DNA of 64,000 bases from Streptomyces eurythermus (GCF_014649115.1 NZ_BMSK01000007.1:360178-424177); one strand, 5' to 3'. Positions 45,225-54,184 are shown, counted from the stretch's first letter. The notes: generated by a model from the letters alone, not told the origin. Translations and numbers: made by a program.

Positions 45225-47453
45225 ATGACCATGCTCGATCCGAGTACCCACACCCACTGGCATTGCGGCGCGCTCACCGTGCGCTGCCGTACCCGGGCTG
45301 CCTCCTCAGGGGACTGGGACATGCTGGTGGACTCCCTGGACAGCCGTCCGGGAGGGCTGCTGGAAAGCGCCATGAGCTACCCCGGCCGTTACACCCCGTG
45401 GCGGCTGGGTTTCACGGAGCCCTTCCTCGTGTACGAGGCGCTGCAGCACGACTTCCGGTTCACTCTGCTGCGCCCCGATGCCGGCCCGGTGGCCCGTTTC
45501 GTCTTCGATGTCCTGGCCGGCGCGCCCTCGGTGGCGGACCTGGCCTGGTCCGCGGACGGATCGGTGTTCACCGGCACGGTCGTGCGGGGCCGGCCGGAGC
45601 TCACCGAGGAGATGCGCACGACCCGGCCGACCTCGCTGGAACCGCTGCGCCTGGCCTCGGCGGGCCTGGCGACCGACCAGGACCATCATTTCGGGTGGTA
45701 CTCGGCCTTCGGGTACGAGCTCCTGGCCGAACTCGACCCGATCACGCCGGGGCTGCAACGTCCCGACGACCTGCGCAAGATCGTCGCGTACTTGCCGGGA
45801 CGCCTGCTGACCGCCGGAGCCGAACGGGACCGGCTGACCGAGCGGGTGTACACCTTCGACTCCGGTCGCTCCACTCCGTCGGGCACCGATCTCCGCGGAA
45901 CCGCCGCGGGGGAGGCCTTCACCGAACTCGTCGACAGCAGCCGTTGCGAGGCCGGTACCGACGACAAGAACGAGTACCAGGAGGGGGTCCGTCGCTCGCT
46001 GGACTCCTTCGGCCGCGGCGAACTCTTCGAGGTGGTGCTGAGCCAGACCATCAGCCGGCCGGTCGAGGCCCGGCCCAGCACGGTCTACCGCCGGCTCGTG
46101 GCCGCCAATCCGGCGCCGTACCAGTTCTTCTTCAACCTCGGGCGCGGCGAGTCGCTGGTGGGCGCCTCACCCGAGATGTACGTACGGGTCACCGGCGACC
46201 GCGTCGAGACCTGCCCCATCTCCGGCACCGCCGCCCGCGGCACGGACGCTCTGGAGGACGCGGAACGCATCCGGGACCTGCTCGGCTCCGAGAAGGAGGA
46301 AGCGGAGCTGACCATGTGCACGGACGTGGACCGCAACGACAAATCGCGCGTGTGCCGCCCGGGCACGGTCGAGATCATCGGGCGGCGCCAGGTGGAGGTC
46401 TACAGCCGGCTGATCCACACGGTGGACCACGTCCACGGCGTCCTGCGCGAGGACTGTGATGCCTGGGACGCCTTCCTCAGTCATATGTGGGCGGTCACCG
46501 TCACCGGCGCCCCCAAGCACGTGGCGACCCAGTTCATCGAGGACAACGAGCGCTCGCCACGCCGGTGGTACGGCGGCGCGGTCGGGGTGTTCCGCTTCGA
46601 CGGCACGCTGGACTCGGGCCTGACGCTGCGTGCGGCACGCCTGAGTGCGGGCGAGGCCGAGGTGCGGGTCGGCGCGACGCTTCTGCTGGGCAGTGATCCG
46701 GAGGCGGAGGAGCGCGAGACGCGGCTGAAGGCGTCGGCGGTGCTCAGCGCCGTGACGGGGGCGTCCCCGCCGGGAGCGGGCCAGGTGGTCGTGGCCGGGC
46801 CGGCGGGCCGGGGCACGGCCGACGCCGTCACCCCGCCTCCGGACGGGCCGGCGCTGCGGGTGCTGCTGATCGACCACGAGGACTCGTTCGTCAACACCCT
46901 GGCCGACTACTTCCGGCAGACCGGCTGCGCCGCCAGCACCCGCCGGTGGGGTTTCGACCGGGGCTACCTCGCGGATGCCGACGCGGTGGTGCTCTCGCCC
47001 GGACCGGGCCGGCCGGAGGAGTTCAAGATCTCGCAGACGGTGCACGAGTGTTCCGTGGCCGGCATCCCCGTGTTCGGAGTGTGCCTGGGCATGCAGGGCA
47101 TCGTCGAGTACTTCGGCGGCCGTCTGTCGGTGTTGCCGCGGCCCGTGCACGGCCGGCCGTCCGAACTGCGCGTGCGGAAGCCCGACGACCCCCTGTTCGA
47201 GGGGCTGCCCGGCCGGTTCCCCGTGGGCCGCTACCACTCACTGCACGTCCTGCCGGAGGACGTACCGGATTGCTTGGAGGTGACAGCGCTCTCCGAGGAC
47301 GGTGTCGTCATGGCCGTGCGGCACCGGGAACTCCCGGTGAGCGGAGTGCAGTTCCACCCCGAGTCGCTGATGTCGCTGAAGGGCGGGCACGGACTGCGGC
47401 TGATCGGGAACGTGGTGCGGACGCTCCGGGCGGCGCGGCCGATCGCCCGCTGA
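45225..47453 (+). CDS. Fused anthranilate synthase (TrpE-TrpG type)
   Basis: A 742-residue fusion. Residues 1-515 are the chorismate-binding component (LFEVVLSQTISRPVEARPST, CPISGTAARG, ELTMCTDVDRNDKSRVC, YGGAVGVFRFDG). Residues 545-735 are the glutamine amidotransferase, with nucleophile Cys in GVCLGMQG near 620 and the His-Glu pair in QFHPESL. The pattern matches the single-chain anthranilate synthases of rhizobia more closely than PhzE, so the product should be anthranilate. Streptomyces antibiotic clusters often carry such extra copies to supply anthranilate independently of tryptophan feedback. The operon ends here, facing the Lrp gene. Confidence 0.9.
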   Translation: MTMLDPSTHTHWHCGALTVRCRTRAASSGDWDMLVDSLDSRPGGLLESAMSYPGRYTPWRLGFTEPFLVYEALQHDFRFTLLRPDAGPVARFVFDVLAGAPSVADLAWSADGSVFTGTVVRGRPELTEEMRTTRPTSLEPLRLASAGLATDQDHHFGWYSAFGYELLAELDPITPGLQRPDDLRKIVAYLPGRLLTAGAERDRLTERVYTFDSGRSTPSGTDLRGTAAGEAFTELVDSSRCEAGTDDKNEYQEGVRRSLDSFGRGELFEVVLSQTISRPVEARPSTVYRRLVAANPAPYQFFFNLGRGESLVGASPEMYVRVTGDRVETCPISGTAARGTDALEDAERIRDLLGSEKEEAELTMCTDVDRNDKSRVCRPGTVEIIGRRQVEVYSRLIHTVDHVHGVLREDCDAWDAFLSHMWAVTVTGAPKHVATQFIEDNERSPRRWYGGAVGVFRFDGTLDSGLTLRAARLSAGEAEVRVGATLLLGSDPEAEERETRLKASAVLSAVTGASPPGAGQVVVAGPAGRGTADAVTPPPDGPALRVLLIDHEDSFVNTLADYFRQTGCAASTRRWGFDRGYLADADAVVLSPGPGRPEEFKISQTVHECSVAGIPVFGVCLGMQGIVEYFGGRLSVLPRPVHGRPSELRVRKPDDPLFEGLPGRFPVGRYHSLHVLPEDVPDCLEVTALSEDGVVMAVRHRELPVSGVQFHPESLMSLKGGHGLRLIGNVVRTLRAARPIAR

Positions 47454-47476
47454 GCGTTCGCGGCGGGTGCCGGCGG

Positions 47477-47974
47477 TCAGGCCTTGGTCTGGCCGCTGTG
47501 GCTTTCCAGGATGATCATCGCTTCGCTGCGCTGGAGGTTGGGCACGGCGCGGATCGACCCCAGCATGACGTCACGCAGATGCGGGTGGTCACGCACGCGC
47601 ACCTCGATCACCAGGTCCCAGGCTCCGGTGGTGAGGTAGACCGTCTGGACTTCCTCGATCTCCAGCAACGCGTCCACGGTCTGCTCGATCCCGCTGTGCT
47701 GGTCGACCAGTGCCCCCACGAGTACGTCCACGCCGAAACCGAGCGCCGCCGCGTCGATGTCGGCGTGGTAACCGAGGATCACTCCGGCCGCCTCCAGCCG
47801 GCTGATCCGCTCCGAGACGGCGCCGGGAGACATGGAGATCTCGCGGGCGATGGCGCGGGCCGACTGCCGCGCGTTGTTCACCAGGTGTTCGATGATGCGG
47901 CGGTCGGTCTCGTCCGGCACGTAGGGCGAAGGGGTATCGCGGAGAGCGGCGGCGTCAGCGCTGGGCGTCTTCAT
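47477..47974 (-). CDS. Lrp/AsnC family transcriptional regulator 1
   Basis: A 165-residue regulator. The N-terminal HTH reads DETDRRIIEHLVNNARQSAR, then IAREISMSPGAVSERISRLE. The C-terminal RAM (ligand) domain includes VYLTTGAWDLVIEVRVRD. ATG 47974 follows a GAGGA site; upstream starts in the same frame would add 34 residues that do not look like family sequence. It lies convergent to the anthranilate synthase and divergent from the crotonase gene, whose upstream region carries two palindromes. It is a good candidate for the local regulator, perhaps sensing an amino acid or anthranilate-like ligand. Confidence 0.9.
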   Translation of the reverse strand: MKTPSADAAALRDTPSPYVPDETDRRIIEHLVNNARQSARAIAREISMSPGAVSERISRLEAAGVILGYHADIDAAALGFGVDVLVGALVDQHSGIEQTVDALLEIEEVQTVYLTTGAWDLVIEVRVRDHPHLRDVMLGSIRAVPNLQRSEAMIILESHSGQTKA

Positions 47975-48289
47975 GGTGGATGGTCCTCGCTCTGCGGGTG
48001 CGGGCGCCTCGTCGGCTGGTTGCCGTAGTGACATATCAGATGTGGTTGGTGGACAAAAGTATATGCGTTTACCCATCCTCAGATAACTGGGCCGACGATA
48101 CGGCTTGTTCTCCGGACGATTGTCCGGAAGAAGGGGGTGTCACGGTAATACCTCCATGGTCGCCGCCGGATCGATCATGGATGAACGTATCCTGAACTCT
48201 CTTCCCACTGGACAACTGTCCGCACAGATAGTTACTCTGCGGTCAGACTGTTCTGTCGACTCTGGCGCGTGCCAGGCAGGGGAGTGTTC
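47975..48289. promoter_or_regulatory. Divergent control region between lrp 1 and the crotonase gene
   Basis: A 315-base AT-richer gap. It holds the near-palindrome CCGGACGATTGTCCGG (48112-48127) and ACTGGACAACTGTCC (48207-48221, copy 2 of the repeated motif). TGGACA within the latter may be a -35, with TAGTTACT about 15 bases further as a -10. GGGGAG precedes the ATG at 48290. No small gene was seen. Confidence 0.5.
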
Positions 48290-49264
48290 ATGTCGAGAGT
48301 TGCCGGCCTGACGGGCGAGAAGGCCCGGGACACCAAGTTCAACTCCCTGCGCTACACGCGGGAAGGCTGGACCGCGACCGTCACCATCGACCGGGAGCGC
48401 ACCCTCAACAGCTTCTGCCTGGAGCTCTTCGAGGAGGTCCAGGAAGCGTTCCGGCTGGCCGAACGGGACGACTCGGTGGCCGTCATCGTCCTCACCGGCA
48501 GCGGTGACCGGGCTTTCTGCTCCGGCGCCGACCTGCGCGAGCACTGGGAGCTCTGCCAGCGCCCGCGCGACTACAACAAGTGGATCCGCGAGTTCATCGC
48601 CATGCAGACGGCGATCATGCGGTGCGGCAAGCCCACCATCGCCCGTCTCAACGGCCTGGTCCTGGGCGGCGGCAACGAACTCAACATGGCATGCGACCTC
48701 GCCATCGCCGCCGACGACGTCGTCATCCAGCAGGCCGAGCCGGCCCGCGGCAGCGTCTCCGGCATCGGGGTCACCCAGTGGCTTCCCCAGCTCGTCGGCG
48801 ACCGCAGGGCCCGCGAGGCGGCCTTCCTGTGCGAGAAGATCACGGCCCGGCAGGCCCTGGAATGGGGCATGGTCAACCGGGTCGTACCGCGCGACCAGCT
48901 CGACGCGGCGGTCGCGGAGATGGCGGCCAGCCTCGCCGACAAGTTCCCGGAGGCCCTGCGCTACGCGAAGGTCCAGATGAACTCCGCCAAGGAGATGATC
49001 TGGGCGCTCACCGCCCCGCACGCCGGCGAATGGCTCGGCATCCACAGCGGCTCGCCCGAGGCGTACGAGGGCATGCGCTCCTTCCTCGAGAAGCGCGAGC
49101 CCGACCGGCTGGCCCTGCGTACCGCCGCGGTGGAGGACCGTTCGCCCGAGTTCATCGACGGGCCCCCCGTAGTGACCTGCGGCAGCTGCGACGCCACCGG
49201 CCTGCCGGCCGGCCATCGGTTCTGCGGCCACTGCGGAGCGGCCCTGGAGAAGCAGGCCGGTTGA
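48290..49264 (+). CDS. Crotonase-fold enzyme, possible ring hydrolase, with C-terminal zinc ribbon
   Basis: A 324-residue enoyl-CoA hydratase/isomerase family protein. The oxyanion-hole segment is AFCSGADLREHWE near residue 80, and the active-site region is LGGGNELNMACDLAIAADD near 125. The following QQAEPARGSVSGIGVTQWLP and CEKITARQALEWGMVN resemble the ring-opening hydrolases BadI and BamA more than fatty-acid hydratases. The last 25 residues carry two cysteine pairs (CGSC and CGHCG) of a zinc ribbon, which ordinary crotonases lack. ATG 48290 follows GGGGAG. It begins an operon with two acyl-CoA dehydrogenases and the IlvC-like gene. Hydrolytic opening of the reduced amino-cyclohexene ring is a reasonable guess. 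Confidence 0.78.
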   Translation: MSRVAGLTGEKARDTKFNSLRYTREGWTATVTIDRERTLNSFCLELFEEVQEAFRLAERDDSVAVIVLTGSGDRAFCSGADLREHWELCQRPRDYNKWIREFIAMQTAIMRCGKPTIARLNGLVLGGGNELNMACDLAIAADDVVIQQAEPARGSVSGIGVTQWLPQLVGDRRAREAAFLCEKITARQALEWGMVNRVVPRDQLDAAVAEMAASLADKFPEALRYAKVQMNSAKEMIWALTAPHAGEWLGIHSGSPEAYEGMRSFLEKREPDRLALRTAAVEDRSPEFIDGPPVVTCGSCDATGLPAGHRFCGHCGAALEKQAG

Positions 49265-49305
49265 CCGACCTCCCACAACAGTGACGGACACGAAGGGCCG
49301 CTCTC

Positions 49306-50487
49306 ATGAATGTGACGGAGACCCCGGACCAGGCTCGGTTCCGGCACGAGCTTCGAACCTGGCTGGACGCACACGTACGCCCGGAATGGCGTGAGCCCGG
49401 CTTCGAGGAGCAGGCCTCGGTGGCACTGCGCTTCGCCGTCCGCCGCAAGTGGCACCGCACCCTGGCCACCGGGGGCTGGATCGGCGTCGAATGGCCCGTC
49501 GAGTACGGCGGCCGCGGACTCACCCCGGTGCACGGCCTGATCCTGAGCGAGGAACTGGCCCGCGCCCGCGCCCTGCCGATCGCCGACTGGGTCGGCGTCG
49601 AACTGGTCGCACCCACCCTGCTGCGGTGCGGCAGCCACGAGCAGCGGGAGCGCTACCTGCCGGGCATCATGGACGGCTCTCAGGTGTGGTGCCAGGGGTT
49701 CTCCGAGCCGGCGGCCGGATCCGACCTGGCCGCCGTGACCACCGTCGCCACCCGGACCGCAGACGGTTACCGCATCAGCGGTCACAAGCGCTGGACCAGC
49801 TGGGCCCAGTTCGCCGACTTCGCGCTGGTCCTGGCCCGCACCGGAGACCCCGCCGAACGCCATCGCACGCTGAGCTGCTTCATCGTGCCGCTCGGCTCCC
49901 CGGGCGTCACCATCGAGCCGATCCCCATGCTCTACGGCGACGCCGAGGAGTGCGACCTCCACCTCGACGACGTCGAGGTCCCCGCCGACGCCCTGGTCGG
50001 TGAGGAGAACAAGGGCTGGCGCACCGTCATGACCAGTCTCACGCTGGCCCGGGGCAGCGCGACGCTCATCCGCATCGCGGCCCTCAAGCGGACCTTCGAC
50101 GGGCTCACCCGGGACGTGTTCGCTCCGGGTGTGCCGGCCGCGGGGCTGCCGGACGACAGCGTTCTGAGATCCTTGGCCTTGCTCCACGCCCGCCTCGAGG
50201 CGCTCGGCCACCTCGCCCGGCGCAAAATGGGGGAGATGGAGGACGACGGCCTGCCGGGCCAGATCGCCTCCACCGAGAAGCTCCTGTGGGCCCGCCTGTC
50301 CAGCGACATCGCCCGCTTCGGGATGGAGACCCAGGACCTGGACGGGATCGTCGAACCCGATCCCACCGGGGTCTCCACCGGTTGGCGACGGGAGATGTAC
50401 CGCGCCATGGCGAACGAGATCGAGGGCGGCACCAACGCCATCCAGCGCACCACCATCGCCCGGCACGTCCTCAAGCTCCCCTGCTGA
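49306..50487 (+). CDS. Acyl-CoA dehydrogenase, subunit 1
   Basis: A 393-residue flavoprotein. Family features are GWIGVEWPVEYGGRGL near residue 52, QGFSEPAAGSDLAAV near 130 and GHKRWTSWAQFAD near 158, plus EIEGGTNAIQR at the C-terminus, the position of the usual nucleotide-loop motif. It is followed after 15 bases by a shorter, diverged dehydrogenase gene. Such pairs form alpha2beta2 heterotetramers in actinobacterial steroid and specialised pathways. The pair would introduce a double bond into the acyl-CoA made by the crotonase or the ring-opening step. Confidence 0.88.
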   Translation: MNVTETPDQARFRHELRTWLDAHVRPEWREPGFEEQASVALRFAVRRKWHRTLATGGWIGVEWPVEYGGRGLTPVHGLILSEELARARALPIADWVGVELVAPTLLRCGSHEQRERYLPGIMDGSQVWCQGFSEPAAGSDLAAVTTVATRTADGYRISGHKRWTSWAQFADFALVLARTGDPAERHRTLSCFIVPLGSPGVTIEPIPMLYGDAEECDLHLDDVEVPADALVGEENKGWRTVMTSLTLARGSATLIRIAALKRTFDGLTRDVFAPGVPAAGLPDDSVLRSLALLHARLEALGHLARRKMGEMEDDGLPGQIASTEKLLWARLSSDIARFGMETQDLDGIVEPDPTGVSTGWRREMYRAMANEIEGGTNAIQRTTIARHVLKLPC

Positions 50488-50502
50488 CGCCAGGAGTCCG
50501 TC

Positions 50503-51531
50503 ATGCACTTCACCCTGGGGTCCGACCTCGTGGCCCTGCGCGAGCACGCTCTCAAGACCTTCCGCGATGCCGCCCCCTCGGCCGAGCACTCGCTCTACGA
50601 CGACCTGTGGGCCGCGGCGCCCGTGCCCGACGACGACAGCCTGCTGCGTGCCGCCCTGATCGCCGAGGCGGCCGGAGCCTCCTGCGGCCCGTTCCACCCG
50701 GGCGAACGCATCGCCCTCGCCTGGATCGCGGCTCGCCACCCCGGGCTCCGTCCCGTCCTGGAGTCCGCTCCCCACGTACTGGCAGCGGTCTGCCAGGGCA
50801 CTGACGGCGCCCTGGAGATCCGGCGCGGCGCCGGCACATTCGCCGTCGACGGCACCTTCCGCGTTCTCGCCCCGGACACCGCCACCGCCGGCCACGCCCT
50901 CGTCCTCGCGGCCCACCGCCGACGGCGCTTCCTGGTGTCGGTACCGCTGGCCGGTCGTGGAGTGCGGGTCACGTCATCCCGTACCGTCCAACCGGACCGT
51001 CGGCTGCTCACCGTCACCCTCGACCAGGTGGGGGTCCCGGAACATCAGGCGTTGTCCTGGGACGCGGAACGCGCCCTGGTGTCACTGGGCCAGGTCCTCG
51101 CCGCGGCGGAGCTCCTCGGCGTCATGCAGTGGACCCTGGACGCCTGCGTCGACCGGGCCCGCAGCCGTGAACAGTTCGGCCGTCCCATCGGCGCCTTCCA
51201 GTCCGTCGCCCACACGTGCGCCGACATGCTCTGCGCGGTGGAGCTCAGCCGTTCCATGGTGTACGCCGCGGCCGCCCGGCACGACGGTTCCGGCGCCCCG
51301 GAGGCACACACCGCCGCGGTCACCCGGATCCTGCTGCGCCACGAGTCGCTCCCCGTCCTCACCGAGGCGGTCCAGCTGTTCGGCGCGGACGGCCTGCGCT
51401 GGTCCGGCGACCTGCATCGGCAGCTGCGCCGGTGCCAGGTCCTGCGCAGTCTCTGGGGCACGCCCGCGTCCACCACCGACGACGTCATCGAGTACCTCAG
51501 AGGCCAGGTGGCCGCCGCCGCGGCGGAGTAG
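50503..51531 (+). CDS. Acyl-CoA dehydrogenase, subunit 2 (diverged)
   Basis: A 342-residue dehydrogenase. The C-terminal half is conserved (CVDRARSREQFGRPIGAFQS near residue 223, AVQLFGADGLRW near 285). The N-terminal half is shortened and lacks the usual FAD- and substrate-binding motifs, as in the partner subunits of heteromeric enzymes. It follows subunit 1 with little space and is probably translated from the same mRNA. The flavin and the catalytic base are probably shared across the subunit interface. Confidence 0.85.
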   Translation: MHFTLGSDLVALREHALKTFRDAAPSAEHSLYDDLWAAAPVPDDDSLLRAALIAEAAGASCGPFHPGERIALAWIAARHPGLRPVLESAPHVLAAVCQGTDGALEIRRGAGTFAVDGTFRVLAPDTATAGHALVLAAHRRRRFLVSVPLAGRGVRVTSSRTVQPDRRLLTVTLDQVGVPEHQALSWDAERALVSLGQVLAAAELLGVMQWTLDACVDRARSREQFGRPIGAFQSVAHTCADMLCAVELSRSMVYAAAARHDGSGAPEAHTAAVTRILLRHESLPVLTEAVQLFGADGLRWSGDLHRQLRRCQVLRSLWGTPASTTDDVIEYLRGQVAAAAAE

Positions 51532-51568
51532 GAAACGAGCACGATCCACGGAATGGAGAGGTACACCC

Positions 51569-52540
51569 ATGCTGGATGTCAATGAGCCGGACCGGGCGGC
51601 GCTGCGCACCAGGCGCGTCGCCGTTCTCGGATACGGCTCGCAGGGCAGGGCGCAGGCACTGAACCTTCGGGACTCGGGCATCGACGTCGTCATCGGTTTA
51701 CGCCCGGGGTCGGCCGGAGCGTCCCGCGCCGCCGAGGACGGACTGCGGGTACGCACGGTGGCGGAGGCCGTCGCGGGTGCGGACCTCGTCGCCGTGCTCG
51801 TCCCCGACACCGCGCAACCCGCCCTGTACGAGAAGGAGATACGGCCCGCCCTCGGACCGGGTGCCTTGCTGCTCTTCGCGCACGGCTTCAACGTGCACTA
51901 CCGGCGCATCACCGCTCCGGAAGGGGTGGACGTGGCCATGGTCGCACCCAAGGCTCCCGGGCACGCCGTGCGATCGACCTACACGGAGGGCCACGGTGTT
52001 CCCTGCCTTGTCGCGGTGGAACAGGACGCCACCGGTGACGCGTGGTCACTCGCCCGCGCCTACGGCGACGCGATCGGCGGGGGCAAGGCCGGTCTGCTGC
52101 CCACCACCTTCGCGGAGGAGACCGAGACGGACCTCTTCGGCGAGCAGGCCGTGCTCGTGGGCGGGGTCACCGGTCTGGTCAAGACCGCCTACGAAACCCT
52201 GGTCGACGCCGGCTACCAGCCCGAGTCCGCGTACTTCGAATGTGTCCAGGAACTCAAACTGGTCGTGGACCTGATCCACGACCACGGGATCGCGGGCATG
52301 CGTACGTTCATCTCCGACACCGCCGAGTACGGGGACTACTGGACGGCCGACAGGCCCGTCTGGGCGGCCGTCCGCAAGCACATGAACGAGTTGCTGGCCG
52401 ACATCCGAAGCGGCGCCTTTGCCGCACAGTGGGTGTCCGAGGACGAGCGGGGCCGCCCGGCGTTCGACGCCGCCCGGGCCGAGGCGGCGGCCCACCCCGC
52501 CGAGGCCGTGGGGAGCCGGCTGCGGAGGCTCGCGGGCTGA
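51569..52540 (+). CDS. ilvC: Ketol-acid reductoisomerase (class I)
   Basis: A 323-residue class I enzyme with complete signatures: VLGYGSQGRAQALNLRDSG for NADPH, APKAPGH, ETDLFGEQAVL for the two magnesium ions, CVQELK and SDTAEYGDYW. The family makes 2,3-dihydroxyisovalerate, the substrate of DHAD, and can also reduce ketopantoate. The housekeeping copy normally lies with ilvB and ilvN; this one is in the cluster behind the acyl-CoA dehydrogenases, so it is probably a paralogue for precursor supply. Codon 44 is TTA (51698-51700), the rare bldA-dependent leucine codon, which would tie its synthesis to development. A GGAGAGG site precedes the ATG. Confidence 0.92.
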   Translation: MLDVNEPDRAALRTRRVAVLGYGSQGRAQALNLRDSGIDVVIGLRPGSAGASRAAEDGLRVRTVAEAVAGADLVAVLVPDTAQPALYEKEIRPALGPGALLLFAHGFNVHYRRITAPEGVDVAMVAPKAPGHAVRSTYTEGHGVPCLVAVEQDATGDAWSLARAYGDAIGGGKAGLLPTTFAEETETDLFGEQAVLVGGVTGLVKTAYETLVDAGYQPESAYFECVQELKLVVDLIHDHGIAGMRTFISDTAEYGDYWTADRPVWAAVRKHMNELLADIRSGAFAAQWVSEDERGRPAFDAARAEAAAHPAEAVGSRLRRLAG

Positions 52541-52554
52541 GAGCGGAACCGTCC

Positions 52555-53175
52555 CTACCGGGCCAGGGAGCCGGTCGGCGTCGCCCTGTGGTGCCGCGGG
52601 CCGTGCACCTTGTCGTAGCGCTTCTGGACCACGGCGACTTCGAGTCGCCCGGACAGCTGTCCTTGGGGGCGGCCGTCGTCCAGAAGCCGCGTCACGTCGG
52701 ACCGGATCTCGCAGGATCCGCTGATCCGGATGACGGCGTTGCACCGCCCGGCCACCGTGTGCACGGTCAGGCTGTCGCCGTGCCCCAGGCTCTGGACAGC
52801 CTCGGTGAACTCGGCGGACCGCACCGTGGTGACGGCGAGGAACGTTCCGGTCCCACCGGCGCGGGCACCCGGGTCCACGTCGGAGACCGCGGAGGAGACC
52901 ACGGCCCGACAGCCGCGAAGGGCACCGATCCGCTCCAGTCGGGCGATGCTCGTGTCGACCTGACGAGGTGTCATGTTGAGCGCCCGGCTGAGGGATTCGC
53001 AGCTGAGCCTGGGATTGCGGAGGAGCAAGGAGACGATCGAACGGTCCTGTGCGTCGACGCGATCACGCGAGTGGTCGGACCGCGCCGCGGACCCTGACGT
53101 GTGCTGGCCGGCCGGCGTGGTCCCGCCCCGCGGCGGTGCCGGTAAGTTGATCGTTTCGGACAGGGGACGTACCAT
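52555..53175 (-). CDS. Lrp/AsnC-like transcriptional regulator 2
   Basis: A 206-residue diverged regulator. A 45-residue polar start is followed by an HTH (DAQDRSIVSLLLRNPRLSCE, then LSRALNMTPRQVDTSIARLE). The C-terminal part resembles a RAM domain (HTVAGRCNAVIRISGSCEI). The ATG at 53175 follows AGGAG; in-frame upstream codons would add unrelated sequence. It is convergent with the ilvC-like gene and divergent from the FadR-type gene. It probably acts with regulator 1 on this cluster. Confidence 0.75.
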   Translation of the reverse strand: MVRPLSETINLPAPPRGGTTPAGQHTSGSAARSDHSRDRVDAQDRSIVSLLLRNPRLSCESLSRALNMTPRQVDTSIARLERIGALRGCRAVVSSAVSDVDPGARAGGTGTFLAVTTVRSAEFTEAVQSLGHGDSLTVHTVAGRCNAVIRISGSCEIRSDVTRLLDDGRPQGQLSGRLEVAVVQKRYDKVHGPRHHRATPTGSLAR

Positions 53176-53379
53176 GGTGGACTCCTTACATATGCTTGCA
53201 GACGCCTGGTGAGGCCTCGCTGCTGTGGCCGCTGCCGTCCCGGCCGCGGAAGACCGCGACGAAAGCGGAATGCCCGGAGATGTTCCAGGCGTGAGCTGAT
53301 GCCCGTAGTCTGGGCGGGATCTGACGGCCAAGTGGGCCTTTGCCAGGCACCAAGACAGCCCCTAGGGTGGATCAGCAGA

Positions 53380-54165
53380 ATGCCTCGCTCCGACAAGGTC
53401 GAAACAGGTGGAACCGCGAAGATCGCAAGCGTCAGGACCCGTGCGTCGCGCGTGGTCGTCGTGGAGATCGAACGAGCTTTGGCCAGCGGGGAATTGAAGG
53501 TGAACGATCGCCTTCCGTCGGAGCGGGAACTCTCCAAACGGCTCGGCGTCAGTCGTGCGACCGTACGAGAGGCGATCCAGGAACTCGTCGGCGACGGGCT
53601 CCTCGGCGCGCACCCCAACGACCCCACCGGCGGTTGGCGCATCCAGGAGCCGAGCGAGGCTCCGTTCCGTCGTGCGCTGCTCTCGACCTCCCGGTTCCAC
53701 AACGCGGTCGACGACCTGGTGCAGTTCAGGGTGTTCCTGGAGAGCACCGCCGCCTCGCTCGCGGCGGCCCACCGCACCGAGGAACACCTGGCCGAGATGC
53801 GCAAACGGCAGGATGCCCTCAGGGAGTTGATCGACGGAGACCCCGTCGCCTTCGGCGAGGCCGACGCCGCCTTCCATCACGCGGTCGCGGAGGCTTCCGG
53901 AAACCGCCTGATCGCGATGTGCTCCAGTGGCTGCAGGTCGGCGGTGAAGCACCTCATCGGAGACCTTCTGACGAAGTCCGAGGACCGCGGCACCGTGATG
54001 CGGGACTACGTCAGCCGCCACCAGAAGATTCTCGACGCGATCGCGGAGGGGGACTCCCGTCGGGCCGGCGACCGCGCGGCGGGCGACATACTCGAGTGCT
54101 ATCCACTCGGCCAGGGTCGCAAGCATCCGCCCCTCCCCCTGTTCACTGCGGATCTGCTGTCCTGA
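53380..54165 (+). CDS. GntR-family (FadR/FCD) transcriptional regulator
   Basis: A 261-residue regulator. The winged HTH reads DRLPSERELSKRLGVSRATV and continues REAIQELVGDGLL. The FCD ligand domain follows (VQFRVFLESTAASLAAAHRT, with metal-binding His residues in DAAFHHAVAEASGN and RHQKILDAI). Such proteins respond to organic acids or acyl-CoA. ATG 53380 was chosen as the first start before the conserved part; its ribosome site is weak. The palindrome overlapping its stop codon (54164-54184) contains TGGTCTGACCA, the type of site FadR-like proteins bind. The likely target is the MFS gene downstream. Confidence 0.85.
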   Translation: MPRSDKVETGGTAKIASVRTRASRVVVVEIERALASGELKVNDRLPSERELSKRLGVSRATVREAIQELVGDGLLGAHPNDPTGGWRIQEPSEAPFRRALLSTSRFHNAVDDLVQFRVFLESTAASLAAAHRTEEHLAEMRKRQDALRELIDGDPVAFGEADAAFHHAVAEASGNRLIAMCSSGCRSAVKHLIGDLLTKSEDRGTVMRDYVSRHQKILDAIAEGDSRRAGDRAAGDILECYPLGQGRKHPPLPLFTADLLS

Positions 54166-54184
54166 TGCTGGTCTGACCAGCATC
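54164..54184. promoter_or_regulatory. 21-base palindrome with FadR-type core at the gntR stop codon
   Basis: GATGCTGGTC (54164-54173), one central T and GACCAGCATC (54175-54184) form a perfect palindrome. The core TGGT-N3-ACCA matches FadR-subfamily operators. It could also fold as a terminator hairpin, but there is no T tract and almost no loop. Confidence 0.5.

Noticed and set aside
45225..47453. PhzE-type (phenazine) assignment for the fused synthase
   Set aside because: The CPISGTAARG and DVDRNDKSRVC region matches single-chain anthranilate synthases, and no phzD, F, A, B or G homologue is in the window.
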